NCBI RefSeq assembly: GCF_907165205.1
Contig: NC_058194.1
Coordinates: 19,840,856 to 19,904,855 of the forward strand
DNA: 64,000 nucleotides
DNA from: Coccinella septempunctata
Lineage: Eukaryota > Arthropoda > Insecta > Coleoptera > Coccinellidae
Direction: 5' to 3'
The position numbers and the translations under genes are program-made. The notes under the pieces are model-generated. The model worked only from the letters and a program-made list of their open reading frames with translations, was not told where the DNA came from and ran no database searches. Each line of letters opens with the position of its first letter. Within the stretch, counting starts at the first letter, position 1. Shown here piece after piece: positions 11,462-24,109 of this stretch.

Positions 11462-11875
11462 TCAATGTCCCAACTTTTGCATCTTGTTGATCAGGCCGAA
11501 GTAGCATGAATTGAGATTGTCGATGTCGGACCTTTTGTTGATGGAGTTTATGTTTCCTTTGAGGCATATCATCTCGTGTAGCAGTCTTTTCTTAAGGATT
11601 TTTTGATATCCTGTGATCGTGGGGTTTTCGAAATCGAACCGGTGGAGTTTTTCGAGTACGTGGTCGGCCAGAGCTGTGTTGTTCTGTTTTCGTTTTAGGG
11701 GATTCAAAATATTTTTTGCATCTCTCATGTGTTCGGAGATTCTCGTTTTAAGATATCTTCCTGTCTGGCCGATGTAAATGCCATTACAATCTAGACAAGA
11801 TATCTTGTAAATTATATTTTTACATGTTTTCAGTCGTGATCGATGCTCTCCTACTGCTGGTATGTTCAATTCCAC
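11462..11875 (-). CDS. Penelope-like element GIY-YIG endonuclease fragment
   Basis: A 137-codon frame. Residues about 19-50 form the endonuclease core: NIIYKISCLDCNGIYIGQTG with a CLDC cysteine pair, then LKTRISEH bearing the expected catalytic Arg, and ADHVLEKLHRFDF with the paired His positions. The Cys-Cys...His-His pattern plus GIY-YIG is characteristic of the C-terminal domain of Penelope-like retroelements, where it nicks target DNA to prime reverse transcription. The frame is intact but truncated: a full PLE protein carries some 600-800 residues of RT in front. The first 20 or so codons lie in the inverted terminal repeat, so the start at 11873-11875 is probably fortuitous. Confidence 0.75.
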   Translation of the reverse strand: MELNIPAVGEHRSRLKTCKNIIYKISCLDCNGIYIGQTGRYLKTRISEHMRDAKNILNPLKRKQNNTALADHVLEKLHRFDFENPTITGYQKILKKRLLHEMICLKGNINSINKRSDIDNLNSCYFGLINKMQKLGH

Positions 11876-12027
11876 CGCACTGTGTTTTTCTTCGAATTTG
11901 AAAGTGAAAACACGGAAAACCAGAAAATAATGTAAGTTCTAGAAAATTGTTTTTATGTACGTACTGTATGTCACGTAATTTTAAGTCACGCTCTATGTTT
12001 GTGATATTCTGTATTGTTCGTTCCAGA

Positions 12028-12066
12028 GCCCTGAAGATGGTCCAAATATAGACCGAAACTGTCGGC
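12028..12066 (+). ncRNA. Hammerhead-ribozyme-like motif (PLE right arm)
   Basis: Stem I GCC (12028-12030) pairs with GGC (12064-12066). Core CTGAAGA (12031-12037) fits CUGANGA. Stem II GGTC (12039-12042) pairs with GACC (12051-12054) around an 8-nt loop. GAAA (12055-12058) and a GTC cleavage-type triplet (12061-12063) complete the motif, with stem III reduced to about one C-G pair. One extra base (T, 12038) between core and stem II is non-canonical, so activity is uncertain. PLE terminal repeats are known to encode minimal hammerheads of this kind. Confidence 0.6.
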
Positions 12067-12300
12067 ATTTTATTGAGTTGATTTTCTTTAAATCCTTCTA
12101 GACCTTTAAGCCCATCATCAATTCAATTAATCAACAGAGGTCATTAACTACATACTTAATTAAAATCATGAATTTTAACATTTTTAGCTAATGGGAGATT
12201 TCCTTTTTCCTCTCCCTCAGTTATTGTGGATAGTCTTTAAAAATTGATCTCGGGTGCAGTTGACTCTTGAATTTGAACCTCGCATTAAGCATTGCGGTGA

Positions 12301-12480
12301 TGAGTTCCTGTAAAGACGAAAAGGAAAAAAGAACTAACCCTGTCCTGTCGGAGTTCTAACGACACCGGAGTTAGTCTGACTGGCGGAGCGTGAGCCCCTG
12401 GAAAGACGAAAAGGAATGGAGATCCAACCCTGTCCTGTTAGAGTTCTCACGGAACCGTATGTAGTCTGAGAAGCTATTGT
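12301..12480. repeat. Two tandem copies of a 90-bp unit followed by (CTA)n
   Basis: Copy 1 (12301-12390) and copy 2 (12391-12480) share blocks such as AAAGACGAAAAGGAA and AACCCTGTCCTGT at the same offsets. A short (CTA)n run follows from 12493. The layout resembles the 3' untranslated end of a non-LTR element with a simple-repeat tail, but no coding part is attached; the 90-bp periodicity is directly visible, the interpretation is inference. Confidence 0.6.
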
Positions 12481-12509
12481 GATCCGTTTAAAACTACTAC
12501 TACTGGGGA

Positions 12510-15500
12510 ATTGTCATGTGATTCTGTTTCTTCAGTTCAGTAATGGATTTTCATCAAGTGTCGGCAATACCAATTAAATTTCGCTAATTTTTCAAGGAAA
12601 ACTTCAGCACTTTTTATTGGTTTTCTGATATCGACATATCTCTAAAGGCGAATTATGAGAATTTCAAGGGAGATTACATTTTATTACAAAGATCCATTAT
12701 TGGATGTAACATGAACCGATACACACTTAACCTTCGTATAAATTCAACTCCCAGAAGATATTTGATTTGTTGGAAGAAGATTGAAATCTGTCAATTTCAG
12801 ACTGATACGATTCTGTATGTCAGAACAGACAAAATATGAAAACAGAAATTCCTCGAGCTTCTCGAGAGAAATAGGATCATATACCCTGATGAACTGAAAT
12901 TGCTTTTTTCACCTTCTTATTCCGCAAGGATGATGAAGGGTGAACCGACATTCATTAAGGCGGAATTTGTTCTGAACTTGTTTATATTATGAGAACTCTT
13001 TTTTTTTATTTTCACGAGAATGCTTGTTAGTCTTCGAACGCATCAAGCGGAAAAGGTTCGTTTTGCTGTTTACTTTTCGCGGATCTCAGGGGAAAAGGGA
13101 AAGCACTTTTCCTGATCATTCTGGGCGATTCCTCTATTTGCTGCACTCGGTTCGCATTAGACAGGAACTAAGTAATCCAAAAAAACCTATTTATTCCTGC
13201 CCGATCTCCGTTGTAAAATTTATAGTGCATATTTAATATGGGAATACAAAGATTGAGTTTATTTCGCCAATTCATTTTCACATCTTGTGGTTGTAGTTTT
13301 TCGCCTCTATGAATTTCTAATTTAACTTGTGATAAGTTTTCTGAGCCCACTCGTGAATTCTACGAGATCACCTTTCCGTCTTGAGCGTTATTCAAAAATT
13401 TAGACCTTAATTCTTAAATTCACAGCCATTTTTAAGAATTACTGAAATTTTTCATTAAGAGTTTTACTGAATTAGATAAAAAGCAACGTTCGCAATAACA
13501 GGCTCGATCGAGGAAATAAATTGAAGTTGAGAAACAAACAAAAGAAGTGCAGAAACACATTTCTCCAGCTACTGTCTTGAAATTTATATCAGACATAATC
13601 AACTATCCTGATATTTATATCAGATATATCACCAGTCTCACTGCCTGCAGCGTTGAAATTCTAAACCTTCCCTTCTTTGTCTCTGGTTTATTGTTGCTTC
13701 GCAGGTGACACTAATAATATGAGAATGTCTCTATACTACCTACCTGTTCGTTTTACAGGAAATCCATGCCCAATTTGCTATTTTCATCTCTGCTGAGGTT
13801 ACCTTAATTTAATCCTGATTAACTAGTTGTATGGGACCATAATTTTTGCATTTTTTGGTACACAGTATACACATGTGTTATATCTCGAATATTGAATATC
13901 AAATATTCCAATGTATACAGAGTTATTGAAATGAAGAAATATCCGAATCGGCGAAGAATTTTTGAACACCAAGAAAATATATGTAAAAATGAAACTCTGT
14001 CTTAGTGAACATGTTTCATTTTTATGACTTCTCTTTGACAGTTTTGTTTATTTAGATTTTCCGTTTGTCACATTATAAGTACCTAGTATTTAGAAGCTAA
14101 TAGCATTAATTTCCGATTCCTGTTTATATGTAAGATATTTCTTGTAACATTTTGTTGAAACTTATGTAGATAAATCCTGTTTATAGAGACAGACATCAAA
14201 TTTCTGTTATTAACTTCCGATATACAAAAGAAGAGAAAACCATCTTATATATATTTTTATTTAGGTATGTTGAGTACTGTTATTCAGAATTATGAAAATA
14301 ATATTCTGAAAGTTTCACCGACTGTTCTAAAAATAGAAATACATCGCATTACTGTCTTTTACCATTATCAAACGTTTTCCATATGCTTCGTGCTTTTTCT
14401 CCTCTTCCCTATCTTAATTTCCTGAACGAATTCCATCATGAAATATTCATTCATTTAACATTTTTCTTTCAAATCTGAAATTCCTGTTTTACGTCGCTTT
14501 TTAGCATATTCATCCACTTATGAGCTCGGCGGATGCCGTATGAATTTTACAAGAACTTTTTTTTGGAAGATATCGAATTATCAGTTGGTAGTCCAGGTAT
14601 AAAAAGTGCAATTAAATATTTTTCCAAATGCTCTTATATTAATGCAAATATTTTTTTTTTCCAGATGGACCAAGAGTATGAAGGTGAGTTAATACAAAAA
14701 TTTACATCATTTTGAAGTATGTATTTTGGCTTATTATCTTGAGGACAATATCGAACAGTTAGCTCATGAGGTGCAGAAAAAAAATATAGCTAGATTGGAA
14801 CCTTATTGAATTGTCGAATAGTGTATAGTATTAAATTGTTCAAGTTAAAGATCTCCTAAATTATATTTATATCAAACACTAAGAAAAGGTAATAAAAAAT
14901 TCAGCAATTTTAATAATTTCTTGATTAATCAAGATATTATTAATATTGAATTATTGTGGGATAATTTTGGATATCGTTCAAAATCTATGAGTGGTATTTT
15001 TGAGTCACAATTACGATAAAATTACTTGTACATTCTTCATTATCTTGGCTCTGTATTCTTTTATTTCTGTAGTTTCTTGTCTTAGATTAATTTCTTTTCA
15101 GACAAATATATAGTATTGAACACATTTCTATGTCAATTCTACTCATTGTTGAGAAGATATCCCGGATATATTACCTTCATTTATGTATGGTTTGTGTGTT
15201 CTTTCTCCATACACAATGTGACTAGTGTTTCATGCAGTAACTGCTGTTGGTAGTATGCAGTCGATTTGCCTTTTATAATGGATTAATCTCGATTCAAATT
15301 CAGTTAACATGGTCACTAAATAGTTGGACCAGTATATCTTCACAAATTAATAATTAACAGTCTGTGAAGTCAATATTGAATGTATGGGAGACAATGGAAA
15401 TTTGTATTCAGTTCATGGCAGTCTGAGGTTTCCACAGTTTGATAACCACAGTGAATATGTGGCAGAGGTAAAAGTAATCCTCAAAATAAATGTTTGAAAT

Positions 15501-18500
15501 TGTGAATTTAAATGTTAATGAAAACAGCTTAATGTGATAACTGGTCCATACTGAACCGAACAGTATTTCAATAAATAAACCCCATCAGGGGAAGAGTATC
15601 AGATCGGGATATATAAAATTACATCGAATCGATGTTACGCAAACTGAATGAAAATGTGCGCTATATATGGGCTTTTGTGTGAGCTGAAAGCGTCCGCTAT
15701 TTTCTGAGCGTTTGTTCCGGTTTCAAGTAGATACATGTTCAGTGTTCAGAGGGCATTCCTGCAGTTTTGAAATAACCATTATAATATTGAATTAATGTGG
15801 CCGATAATTGATGAAAATCCATAAAGTTTCTAGTTTAACAACCTCTGGCTTACAAAGGACAAATGAAATTTCTGAATGAATCAATTAAATGAAAAATATA
15901 ATGAAATTGTTTCATTGTGTAATGAGAATAATCATTATTGTAACTAACTGCTGATTCTTGACACTTGGATCTCTATACCTGTAGTTTATTCTGATGTAAT
16001 ATTTTACCGAGGATCACTTATGAACCAAAAGTGCTCCCTCTTTATTTATTGGATTAATAGCCATATGCACAGTGTCATTAAACGAGATCAATTTCTTAAA
16101 CATCCTCTTTTTCCATAGAGATTCTATGCTTGAACGTCGTTTTAGAGCTTAAGCTTTGTTCAATCAAACGGTGCATACGGCCATAAATGAAAGATAATAT
16201 TCAACTTCATTATAATAAAATTTTTGATTTGAATTTTATCTCAACTTTGGGAAAACTTAGAAAATATGATATCTTTTGAGTTTTTATACTATTTCATTCC
16301 TCTTTGATAAGTTTAAAATTTGATTTTTATTATTATTTATTATGATATCAGTAAAATTCACGCATTGTTGAAATCGGTAAAAATCTTCTCGTAATATTCT
16401 TTCCCTAGGTTTAATATATCTAACTTCAAGTCAGACTTCTCACTGGTTGTATTGTCTTTTTACCATTTCTGAAATTGAATTTCGGTTTTCTCCTTTATTC
16501 CTACAGAATGCGTGAAAAAACAGTGGAAGTCGATTGATGAAATCGATACTATATTTCGTAGAGATCTGTTAAAACACACTCCGAGCCTTTCGAGAACCAT
16601 ACTTCGTTAAAATTTTCTGCGTGATGAACAATGCCGGATGAAAAAGAAGGTGTAGAGCTATCAGTCGGAACGTTTTTAGGATCTAACAGATGAGCGATAG
16701 AGAGTTTGGAAAGTTATAATATCACAGGGGAAAGCAGAAAATTCCAGATACTGTAGAAGTTCCTAATCACTCCTCTTTTTAATGGGATCACTTGGGAACT
16801 CATTGAAGATGGGATATAATTTCATAGCAAACAATGAAGGTAGCGTGAGTTTGTCGAAAAAATAAACTTCACATAATGACTTCGACCTAGATATCTCATG
16901 TTGCTAATAACTCAAGCTGTACAGAAATTATGAGAAACTGAAGTGCTGATCAAAATTCTTATACTAGTCTCATAAAAATAACAATATTTTGCTAGAACTA
17001 AACGTATTATAGTGTTGGTACGTTTAGGAGATTTATTCGTTCGATATATATACAATGTAGGTACATATTCTTTTGCTTTCAGAAAACTGAACAATAAAAT
17101 GAATGTGAGGAAATTCTGGCAAGAAATTGATCGTATAACATGTTTACTCAAAAAGACAGAAGAAATTTAGAAATATTCGCCTAATTAATAAATGATTATC
17201 AATGATATTTTTTAGTTTGTTTTTTGTGATGAACAACGTTACAGATGATAGTCGGCGAAGATAGGACAAGAACACAAGACAAAATAGATTTATTCAGAGA
17301 AATTTGCTGCCCATGTCACAAAATACCATAAATACTCTGGCCAATATTTATTTTGCTCCAAACAATACAGTTCAACTTACTTATACCTATATTTTTGTTC
17401 ATTTTTTGTTTTGGTAAAAAAGGATAAGCCTATTATACTCCTTGACATTCCATTTTCAAACTGCGTGAATTATTTCACGGAGATAAGAAATTTACTTTTC
17501 AATCGGACACTATTTTACGTTCATCTAGTTTCGTTTTCTTTGAGACTTTCAATGATTATCTCATTATAAGAACAAAATTTACATACATACCTACGAACAT
17601 TTTACATCAATAGCTGGATTACATTGAATACTTCAAAACTGATCGAAATTTAATGAACAAAACTTAAATTTCAAATAAATTTTGTTTGTAGGTATATGAT
17701 AATTTATGAGGACGTTCTATTTACCTATAAAGATTATAAAGATTTGATAAGACGATAATTGCAAAATGGCGAATGAGCTAGTCACAACTTTCGTCTTTAT
17801 ATGGGAAAACGGAGGACGAAAAGCGATTTTTTTGTTAAAAGGCACTTCACATAGATTAAATATTGCGCACTGAAACCTCAAGGGTAACCTTTCAACGAAA
17901 ACGTGCCCATTCAAAGCAAATCATACCATACTGGCAAACTTAATGTAAACCTCAAATGAAGTCCGATTCATGATACCAAACCAACATGCAAAGCTCATAA
18001 AAGTCGTAAAAGTTTCAGTGCACATTTCCGTATAAGCAACCCCTCTCATGTTGTCTGTTAATCTTTCCTTCTGTCCTTTTTCTATCACTCATCACTTTTT
18101 ACCCAACACGACAGTATAATCCAGTTCATGAAACTGAAATGGATTAAATAAAACTTCCGAAACTCGATGGAAAACACGCTGCCTTAATGGCATGTCAAGA
18201 TTAGCTAGAAATACGTCAGAAGAAAGAGTGAAGACAATCAGAAAATAGTTCGATTAGAAAAGTTTCGTGAGCTCCAAATAATTCAATTATAATCCTGTAT
18301 CCTCGATATGTATTTCAGGGCCTGGAGGGTCAGTTTTTCACGCTGTTCCAGCCATGGATACATTTTTTTCTTCACGAATTGAAGTCTTGAAAAGTTTGAT
18401 ACAATTATTGAAATCGAATTTTGTCTTGGAAATAAGGAAAATATCAGGTTATAGGTGGTGGAGAGTTGTGAAGATTATGTTACGGATAAACTGGATGGCA

Positions 18501-18510
18501 ATCAACTAAG
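12510..18510. other. Long AT-rich stretch without a supported gene
   Basis: I see no domain-bearing frame, tRNA or long repeat in these 6 kb. The one local signal is a 19-nt segment at 14665-14683 that sits between a strong polypyrimidine-CAG and GGTGAGTT. The stretch could be intronic to a gene whose exons I cannot recognise, for example distal 5' exons of the receptor gene at 40 kb. Confidence 0.4.
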
Positions 18511-18521
18511 ATCAGGAGGAG

Positions 18522-18614
18522 GAGTTGAGGTTAGAAATTGATAGAGAGAAGGTTGAACAGGTGAAATAGTTCAAATATTTGGGAGCGAATGTCTGCAGTA
18601 CAGGAGCTCAATCA
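18522..18614 (+). pseudogene. Non-LTR reverse transcriptase scrap
   Basis: The frame reads LRLEIDREKVEQVK, then TAG (18567-18569), then FKYLGANVCSTGAQ. The I.....E.V..FKYLG pattern is the well-known segment after the catalytic palm of RTE/CR1-like reverse transcriptases (thumb entry). Only about 30 codons are recognisable; the flanks have decayed. Confidence 0.5.
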
Positions 18615-20712
18615 GGGTTTTGCGTATTATCAAATACAATAAAACTAGTCGACAATTGAATATTTAAGTATATGAAACAACAAATATTCCAAGACATGAG
18701 TACAGCCAAATGTCATGAAGCTTACTCGAATATACTCGTCCAAATAAGATCGTAAAAGGGTTGTAAAGTTTATGGTCTCCTCCATATTGAGAATTCCTAC
18801 GAAATGCACCGTCACTGGTGCTCACATGTTGATGGATGAATTTTATTTATTTTTTTTTATTTCTCGTGTATGGTAATACAGCTTATAGTATTTTATTGTC
18901 AGTCAGAGTGTTCTTGTTAGTATAGATAGTATAGATTTATTCAAACAGAGCATCTTCCAATTCTTCGATGTGGTTTTGTGATCATTATTAAAAAAAAAAT
19001 AAAAAAAAACCCAAATTACTATGTTACAACAAAGATAGATTCGGATTCAATGTAACAAGTATATCTGAAGTTAGTGTTGGAATTGACTGATGAATATTTT
19101 CAGCTGGTGGAGATTTTTTCCAGTTTATATTTGGTTTAAATCCTAATTCTTCATTTAACAAAAAAATAATGGATTCTAATCAGGATCACTTTCGTTAGGA
19201 TTGATTAAAAATACAGACTACCGTTTCCTTGTAGGATTGATTGAAATGGGTCATGAATATTCCATTTCCTAACACGAGAAAATCACTACAAACAAGTACG
19301 ATTTTTGGAAAAATCTGGTGAATATTTTTTACTGAAATTTCAAATTTTACAACATTATACAGTTACTATGAAATTGTTCTACCCACATTTTATATCGATT
19401 GAGGGATATTTTCTAAGGAGCAAACATTTTCCTTTAATTAATTCATTTGTTTCATCTCATCACCTCTGAAAAGCAAGTATATAAAAAATTAAATGGATTC
19501 AGTTATGAATCCTAATTTTTCCAATTTATATAGTTGAAATTATTTCAAACATTTGAACTTATACACTATTTGACAGAACCAATTTTTCGAAACAATTTTG
19601 CCCTTTTTCAAAAAATAACTGAATATTCTTCTTCAGAAGAAGGTTACACTTTTTTGAAATGTGTTGGTTTGTATTAATTCTCAGTACCCTGAACTCTGGA
19701 CTCTAAAATTCAATTAAACGTCAATAATGTGTTGAATGCAGAAGATATTTTACCACCGGAGTTCACAATGTAATCCTCCTGAAAATGGAATTTCTGATTA
19801 TCGGTTTTACGTGTTCCTAGAATCGAGAAATTAAATCCTCACATGTTTCTACATGATTAATGCAGCGGATAATTTTTTTTGGTCGTCATATATGGACTTG
19901 GAAATGAATGGAAGGATTACTTCAATACAGAAGTAGTCAATGAGATTTTTTCTGATGAAACAGCGCACTGCTTTTTCGTTGATACCTTAGTGGAAGAAAA
20001 TTCTGCATGATCTGAGGATTGTGATAGATGTTCAAATTAAAAATTTCGATTGTGAGGAAGAAATGAAAATTGGCTCCAAGCAAACATTAAATAGGCAACA
20101 TCGACAAGTATACATGACGTTTTACCGCTTAATATATACAGGTTGTTATAAATTTTTCGGAAAGCATTCTTCATCAGGGTGCACGTTCTAAGAACTTATT
20201 CATCGAATAAAAAAAATTTATATTTCAGGATACTATGACTATCAATCAACATTTGAGTTGGTGCATTTGAAGAAGGAAAAATTTTAAATATTTTACAATT
20301 ATTTTGGCTGCCTCATTTTCCAAAACTATCATTCAAACCGAACAAGTGAAAATGGATATGTATTCGTTGTGAAAATCTGTTGTGGATATTCAAATCGATT
20401 GAATGTATCCGATAAGATGACTGTAATTGACGGCTCCTATGTTTGTCCCTAAAATATATTGCTCTGTCAGACTCAACTGGAGCGAGATATCAAATTTTTT
20501 ACCAGACCGTCCAAAGCATCAGCCGTTCTGTTTTACAAGCTGACAGGTTGCAATTTGCTTTTGGATCCTATTTGCCTATTGTTACGTGGAATTGGGTGTG
20601 TAAATCGATTTCCCGTAATTTCAACAATCAGAGCTATAAACTCTTCATTGGTGATATTGAGCCACATAATTTATCCCATGAAATAGTTTCAAATTGGTAA
20701 GCATATACATAT

Positions 20713-21290
20713 ACAGGGTGTAAATGAGTATTTGCGAAAAGATGTATAGGATGCTGATGTCTCAACAAGAAAAAGTAACGGTTTTTCATATATTTTTTTT
20801 TCGAGCCCCCTCAAGATGGTACCAGAAAATCAATGTTTTGCTTATAGAACAGAAAACTGAGAGAAATGAAAATGACCAGACATTTTATGAAATGAAGGAG
20901 GCAATAAACGAATTGATAGTGTTCCCCTATAATAAGAAGATTATTCCTGTATTGATTAATTATTTGTTTTCTCAAAAACCTTCACTTTTAGTGAAAAATT
21001 ACAGGGAACCTCATTTATTGCGAATGAATCAAGCTATAAAAAAATTATTTTTCAATGGAATAATATGCATAACGAAAAAAGTTTCCTGCGGAACAAATTT
21101 TAAAGGTTGCTTTTTCTACCCTTTCAATTACAGGGAAACACCATCAAAATTTTTTTGATTGCCTTCTCGTTCCCATAGAATGTCTGCTGAATTCCATTTC
21201 TGTAACAAAAAAAAGGATCAGGCCTTAAATTTGTTCATAACTTTTCATTTACACTGTGTGAAAAAATTCTTAATTCATAATTTAACAGGG
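20713..21290 (+). repeat. Dispersed repeat with CAGGGTG-type ends
   Basis: It opens with TACAGGGTG (20712 onward), and another ACAGGGTG occurs at its far side (21287). The interior shares blocks (CCCTCAAGATGG, AACAGAAAACTGA, CTCAAAAACC in inverse orientation) with the regions at 26345-26945 and 32690-32965. It contains a 144-codon open frame (20724-21158) with no recognisable domain, probably chance. Confidence 0.4.
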
Positions 21291-21299
21291 TGTTCATAG

Positions 21300-24030
21300 C
21301 AATGTCGTCGAAATGGACAAATCAAAAGTACGAAAACTCAATGGATGGAAAACCACTTTATTTATGCTTCATATTCATTTTATCAGTTTGGCGATGATTC
21401 CTCTATTGAATTTCATTCTATGACTCGTTCTATGTTTTTTGGTTAATTCAACTTCCGTAGTCCAAAATTTTTATGGAATTTCTCCATAATTATTTTGGCT
21501 TATTAAGCTTTTTCTCCGTTTTCTAATCCATAGAAAAGATTGAATTTTGAAGTCTCTTGACGATTTATTTCCCACCTACAGTGTGAGTTGTTATATTTCT
21601 AGTGGTGTTAATATTTTGAAAAATTATCATAATTATTCTGGCAGAGAATAAAAATAATACTTCGAGCCAAATTAGTAAAATTTTCGTCTTATTTGAATAA
21701 CTCCAAAACTATTCGTTTTTGGTTTGGACGATGTTTCATAAACTTATCCTATATTTCCGAGTAGGATCAATATGAGAAATGAAAAATATGGGATCCATTT
21801 GAATTATGTACTCTAAATCCTACCCTTCTATGAAAATATTTTAGTCGAATAGAGTCCGTAAACACTCGCTAGAAATTTTCAGCTCAATTTTAACCAGTTC
21901 TTCCAAAACTTCTAGTGGACGGTCTACATGAATCGTCCTGTATAGAGTCTCTCAAGCTTTGGTCGATTACAGACATATGTGATTACTGACGCTGAATTAT
22001 TTCGATGATTTAACTTGTTGGCCTTCAACGAATGGAAACAAGAAGATAGAAAATTAATATTTTGAATTAAAATTGAAAACTATCGGAAAGATTTCAAGAT
22101 GTTTCAGGTGATAATTAGAAAGGTACATCGCAACATTTCAAAATGAACTTACCACAAAGTGCCATATGTACTGAACTAAAGCTCGGTTTTAGGTCATATT
22201 TTGCTTTAATCAACTAGAGTGTTGATAAAATAAAAACTAACAACTAAATGAAAATGTATTGGTCAGTTGATTCATTTTGGTCAGTCTTATCTTCGGTTGA
22301 AAATTACTTTATTCTCCTACGCCAAACTATAAAGTGAATATATAAAGTTTGTCGTTCCTGTGACGAAAACAGTAGTTTGTTCTATTTCCAAGAGAAATAT
22401 TCGTATAATAGGGCAACTGCACTCAAAGACTTCCTTTCGATGCATAAAGTTACATGGTTCAGTTCGTTCATACTTTCGAACTCGAATCAATATGAAAGTT
22501 TGGGTCCTTTCATCTCTCACAAGAGTCAAATTAAGTGTGGAAAAAAAACATGACCTTCTTCCACTTCACTTTCTTTCGATGTGCCAACGAAATATACGAT
22601 TTTTCACACCCTCGGTGATTTCATGGCTTGTTACTCTCCTTTCTTCAAGAAAAGTTTCCTGCTTTCGTCGAAACAAATCGGTCTCATGAATACGAATGAG
22701 TTTCTCAACTATCCAACTCAACTATTTTTCGCGAATTCGATTTTGTGCTAAAATCTTTTTTATTAGTTTCAGGTAAAAAAAAAACAATATAAAATAAATC
22801 ATTCTATAGATTCACCAAGTAGTCTGAGAGCTGGCATCCACTTGGAGCATCAACGTGGTGTGTTGCTCTGATGAGAATAAATAAGTCTGAAACTATGATG
22901 AGCATATATCCAATGGCATCTGAAAAGCAACTTAAAATTTTGTTCAATAGAAAGCAGAAATCTGAAATGAAATTAAAGGAGGGAATAAAAAAATGTCAGC
23001 ATGATATATGCCTACTAGAGGTTAATATATGATCCAAGATAATTCCAGGGTGAATTATCTACTCACTTATCGACTCACACTACGTAACTGTTGATAAATT
23101 ATTTTTTTCTCGAAATCTATTGCTTTGAGTAACAATTTACATTAATTTCTGACAGTTTTCTGATTTCTGAGAAAAAAATTAAAAATGCATTTACAGGTGC
23201 CATCTTAGGTATATTTGAAATTTCTGAGAATGAGCTGTAACAAGCTCTAAGAACAAAGACTTCACACAAAACGTATCTTGAAGAAAATGAAATCAATTTT
23301 TATTTTACCTCTATATGTACTTGTTTTGAATTGATGTGACCGATCCATAATTGAACTAAAGAATAAATAATAAGATTTTCACTAACATTCGCTCACCTGA
23401 AGAGGCTACTTCAATAGTAAAACACGTATCTTGGTTTAATAATTAATTTTAGTGAAAATCTTTTGTTGCTATCGCAATAGTTCTTTCAGATGGGTAACAG
23501 ATATACTCTCATCCTTATTTCTAATGATAATCTCAATTAAGGTTATGAAGAATCGTTCTACAAGTTATCACTGAAATATATTTCAAATTCCACAACGACT
23601 TTTCTTCTTTACGCCCTTATAACTCCGAAATCGATCATAAAAATTCAATATTGAAAGAACTCATTCTACATCAATCTTTTAATACCTCAAAAAGATGACT
23701 CTATATTTGTTCAAATTTTATGTTGTGTGAATACCTGAAAATATATCCCAACTGTAAAAATAATGTTTCTCATCGTTTATTTTCCCAAAATGAAATGTTT
23801 TATCTGATATTCCATTTTGGAGCATTAAGAAGGGCAATATTATTCAGGCGGTAAAGCAGATAGCAGAATATGTCCCATAAAATAAACTTTACATGGCGGA
23901 AAAATATGAAAGATTTCTTATAATTCGACATGAACATTCGGTATTTCAACTTGATGACCTGTCGCAGCTTTGCACGGAAATTTCGGCATAAATTGGGAAA
24001 AGAATATGTCGTCTTTGAGGAAAGATCACA
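21300..24030. other. Intergenic, no supported gene
   Basis: AT-rich. A 109-codon plus-strand frame at 22360-22689 shows no family features. A CTGATGAG...GAAAC string at 22868-22893 is noted under findings. Otherwise nothing recognised. Confidence 0.4.
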
Positions 24031-24033
24031 AAG

Positions 24034-24090
24034 CAGTGGCGTAGCAGAGGCCCCCAAGCGTAACAAAAAAGTAGTAACTGGGGACCCCAT
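24034..24090 (+). repeat. Possible hAT element terminus
   Basis: CAGTGGCGTAGCAGAGGCCC begins at 24034. CAGTGGCGTA is a terminal inverted repeat start commonly seen in insect hAT elements. No partner end was found nearby, and the adjoining element begins at 24110, so this is likely a solo fragment. Confidence 0.35.
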
Positions 24091-24109
24091 AATTTTATTC
24101 GGATATATA

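Larger units (their letters stand above)
11058..12128 (-). mobile_element. Penelope-like element flanked by inverted terminal repeats
   Basis: Two inverted arms, 11058-11321 and 11819-12128, enclose a GIY-YIG coding frame on the minus strand. The arms match almost perfectly except for an approximately 50-bp segment missing from the left arm (junction at about 11158) and small indels. Each arm carries a hammerhead-like motif pointing outward (right arm intact at 12028-12066 plus strand; left arm damaged at 11122-11158 minus strand). Penelope-like elements are known to have terminal repeats (pLTRs) in direct or inverted arrangement and to encode RT plus GIY-YIG; here the RT is gone and only the C-terminal part is left. 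The coding frame starts inside the right arm. Confidence 0.75.

Noticed and set aside
11058..12128. Interpretation as a DNA transposon because of inverted ends
   Set aside because: The enclosed GIY-YIG domain with the Cys/His pattern and the hammerhead-like motifs fit a Penelope-like element; no DDE transposase is present.
20724..21158. 144-codon plus-strand frame
   Set aside because: Lies inside a dispersed repeat, has no recognisable domain and is rich in AT-biased residues; related copies do not keep the frame.
22360..22689. 109-codon plus-strand frame
   Set aside because: No family features; an overlapping frame exists on the other strand, typical of chance openness.
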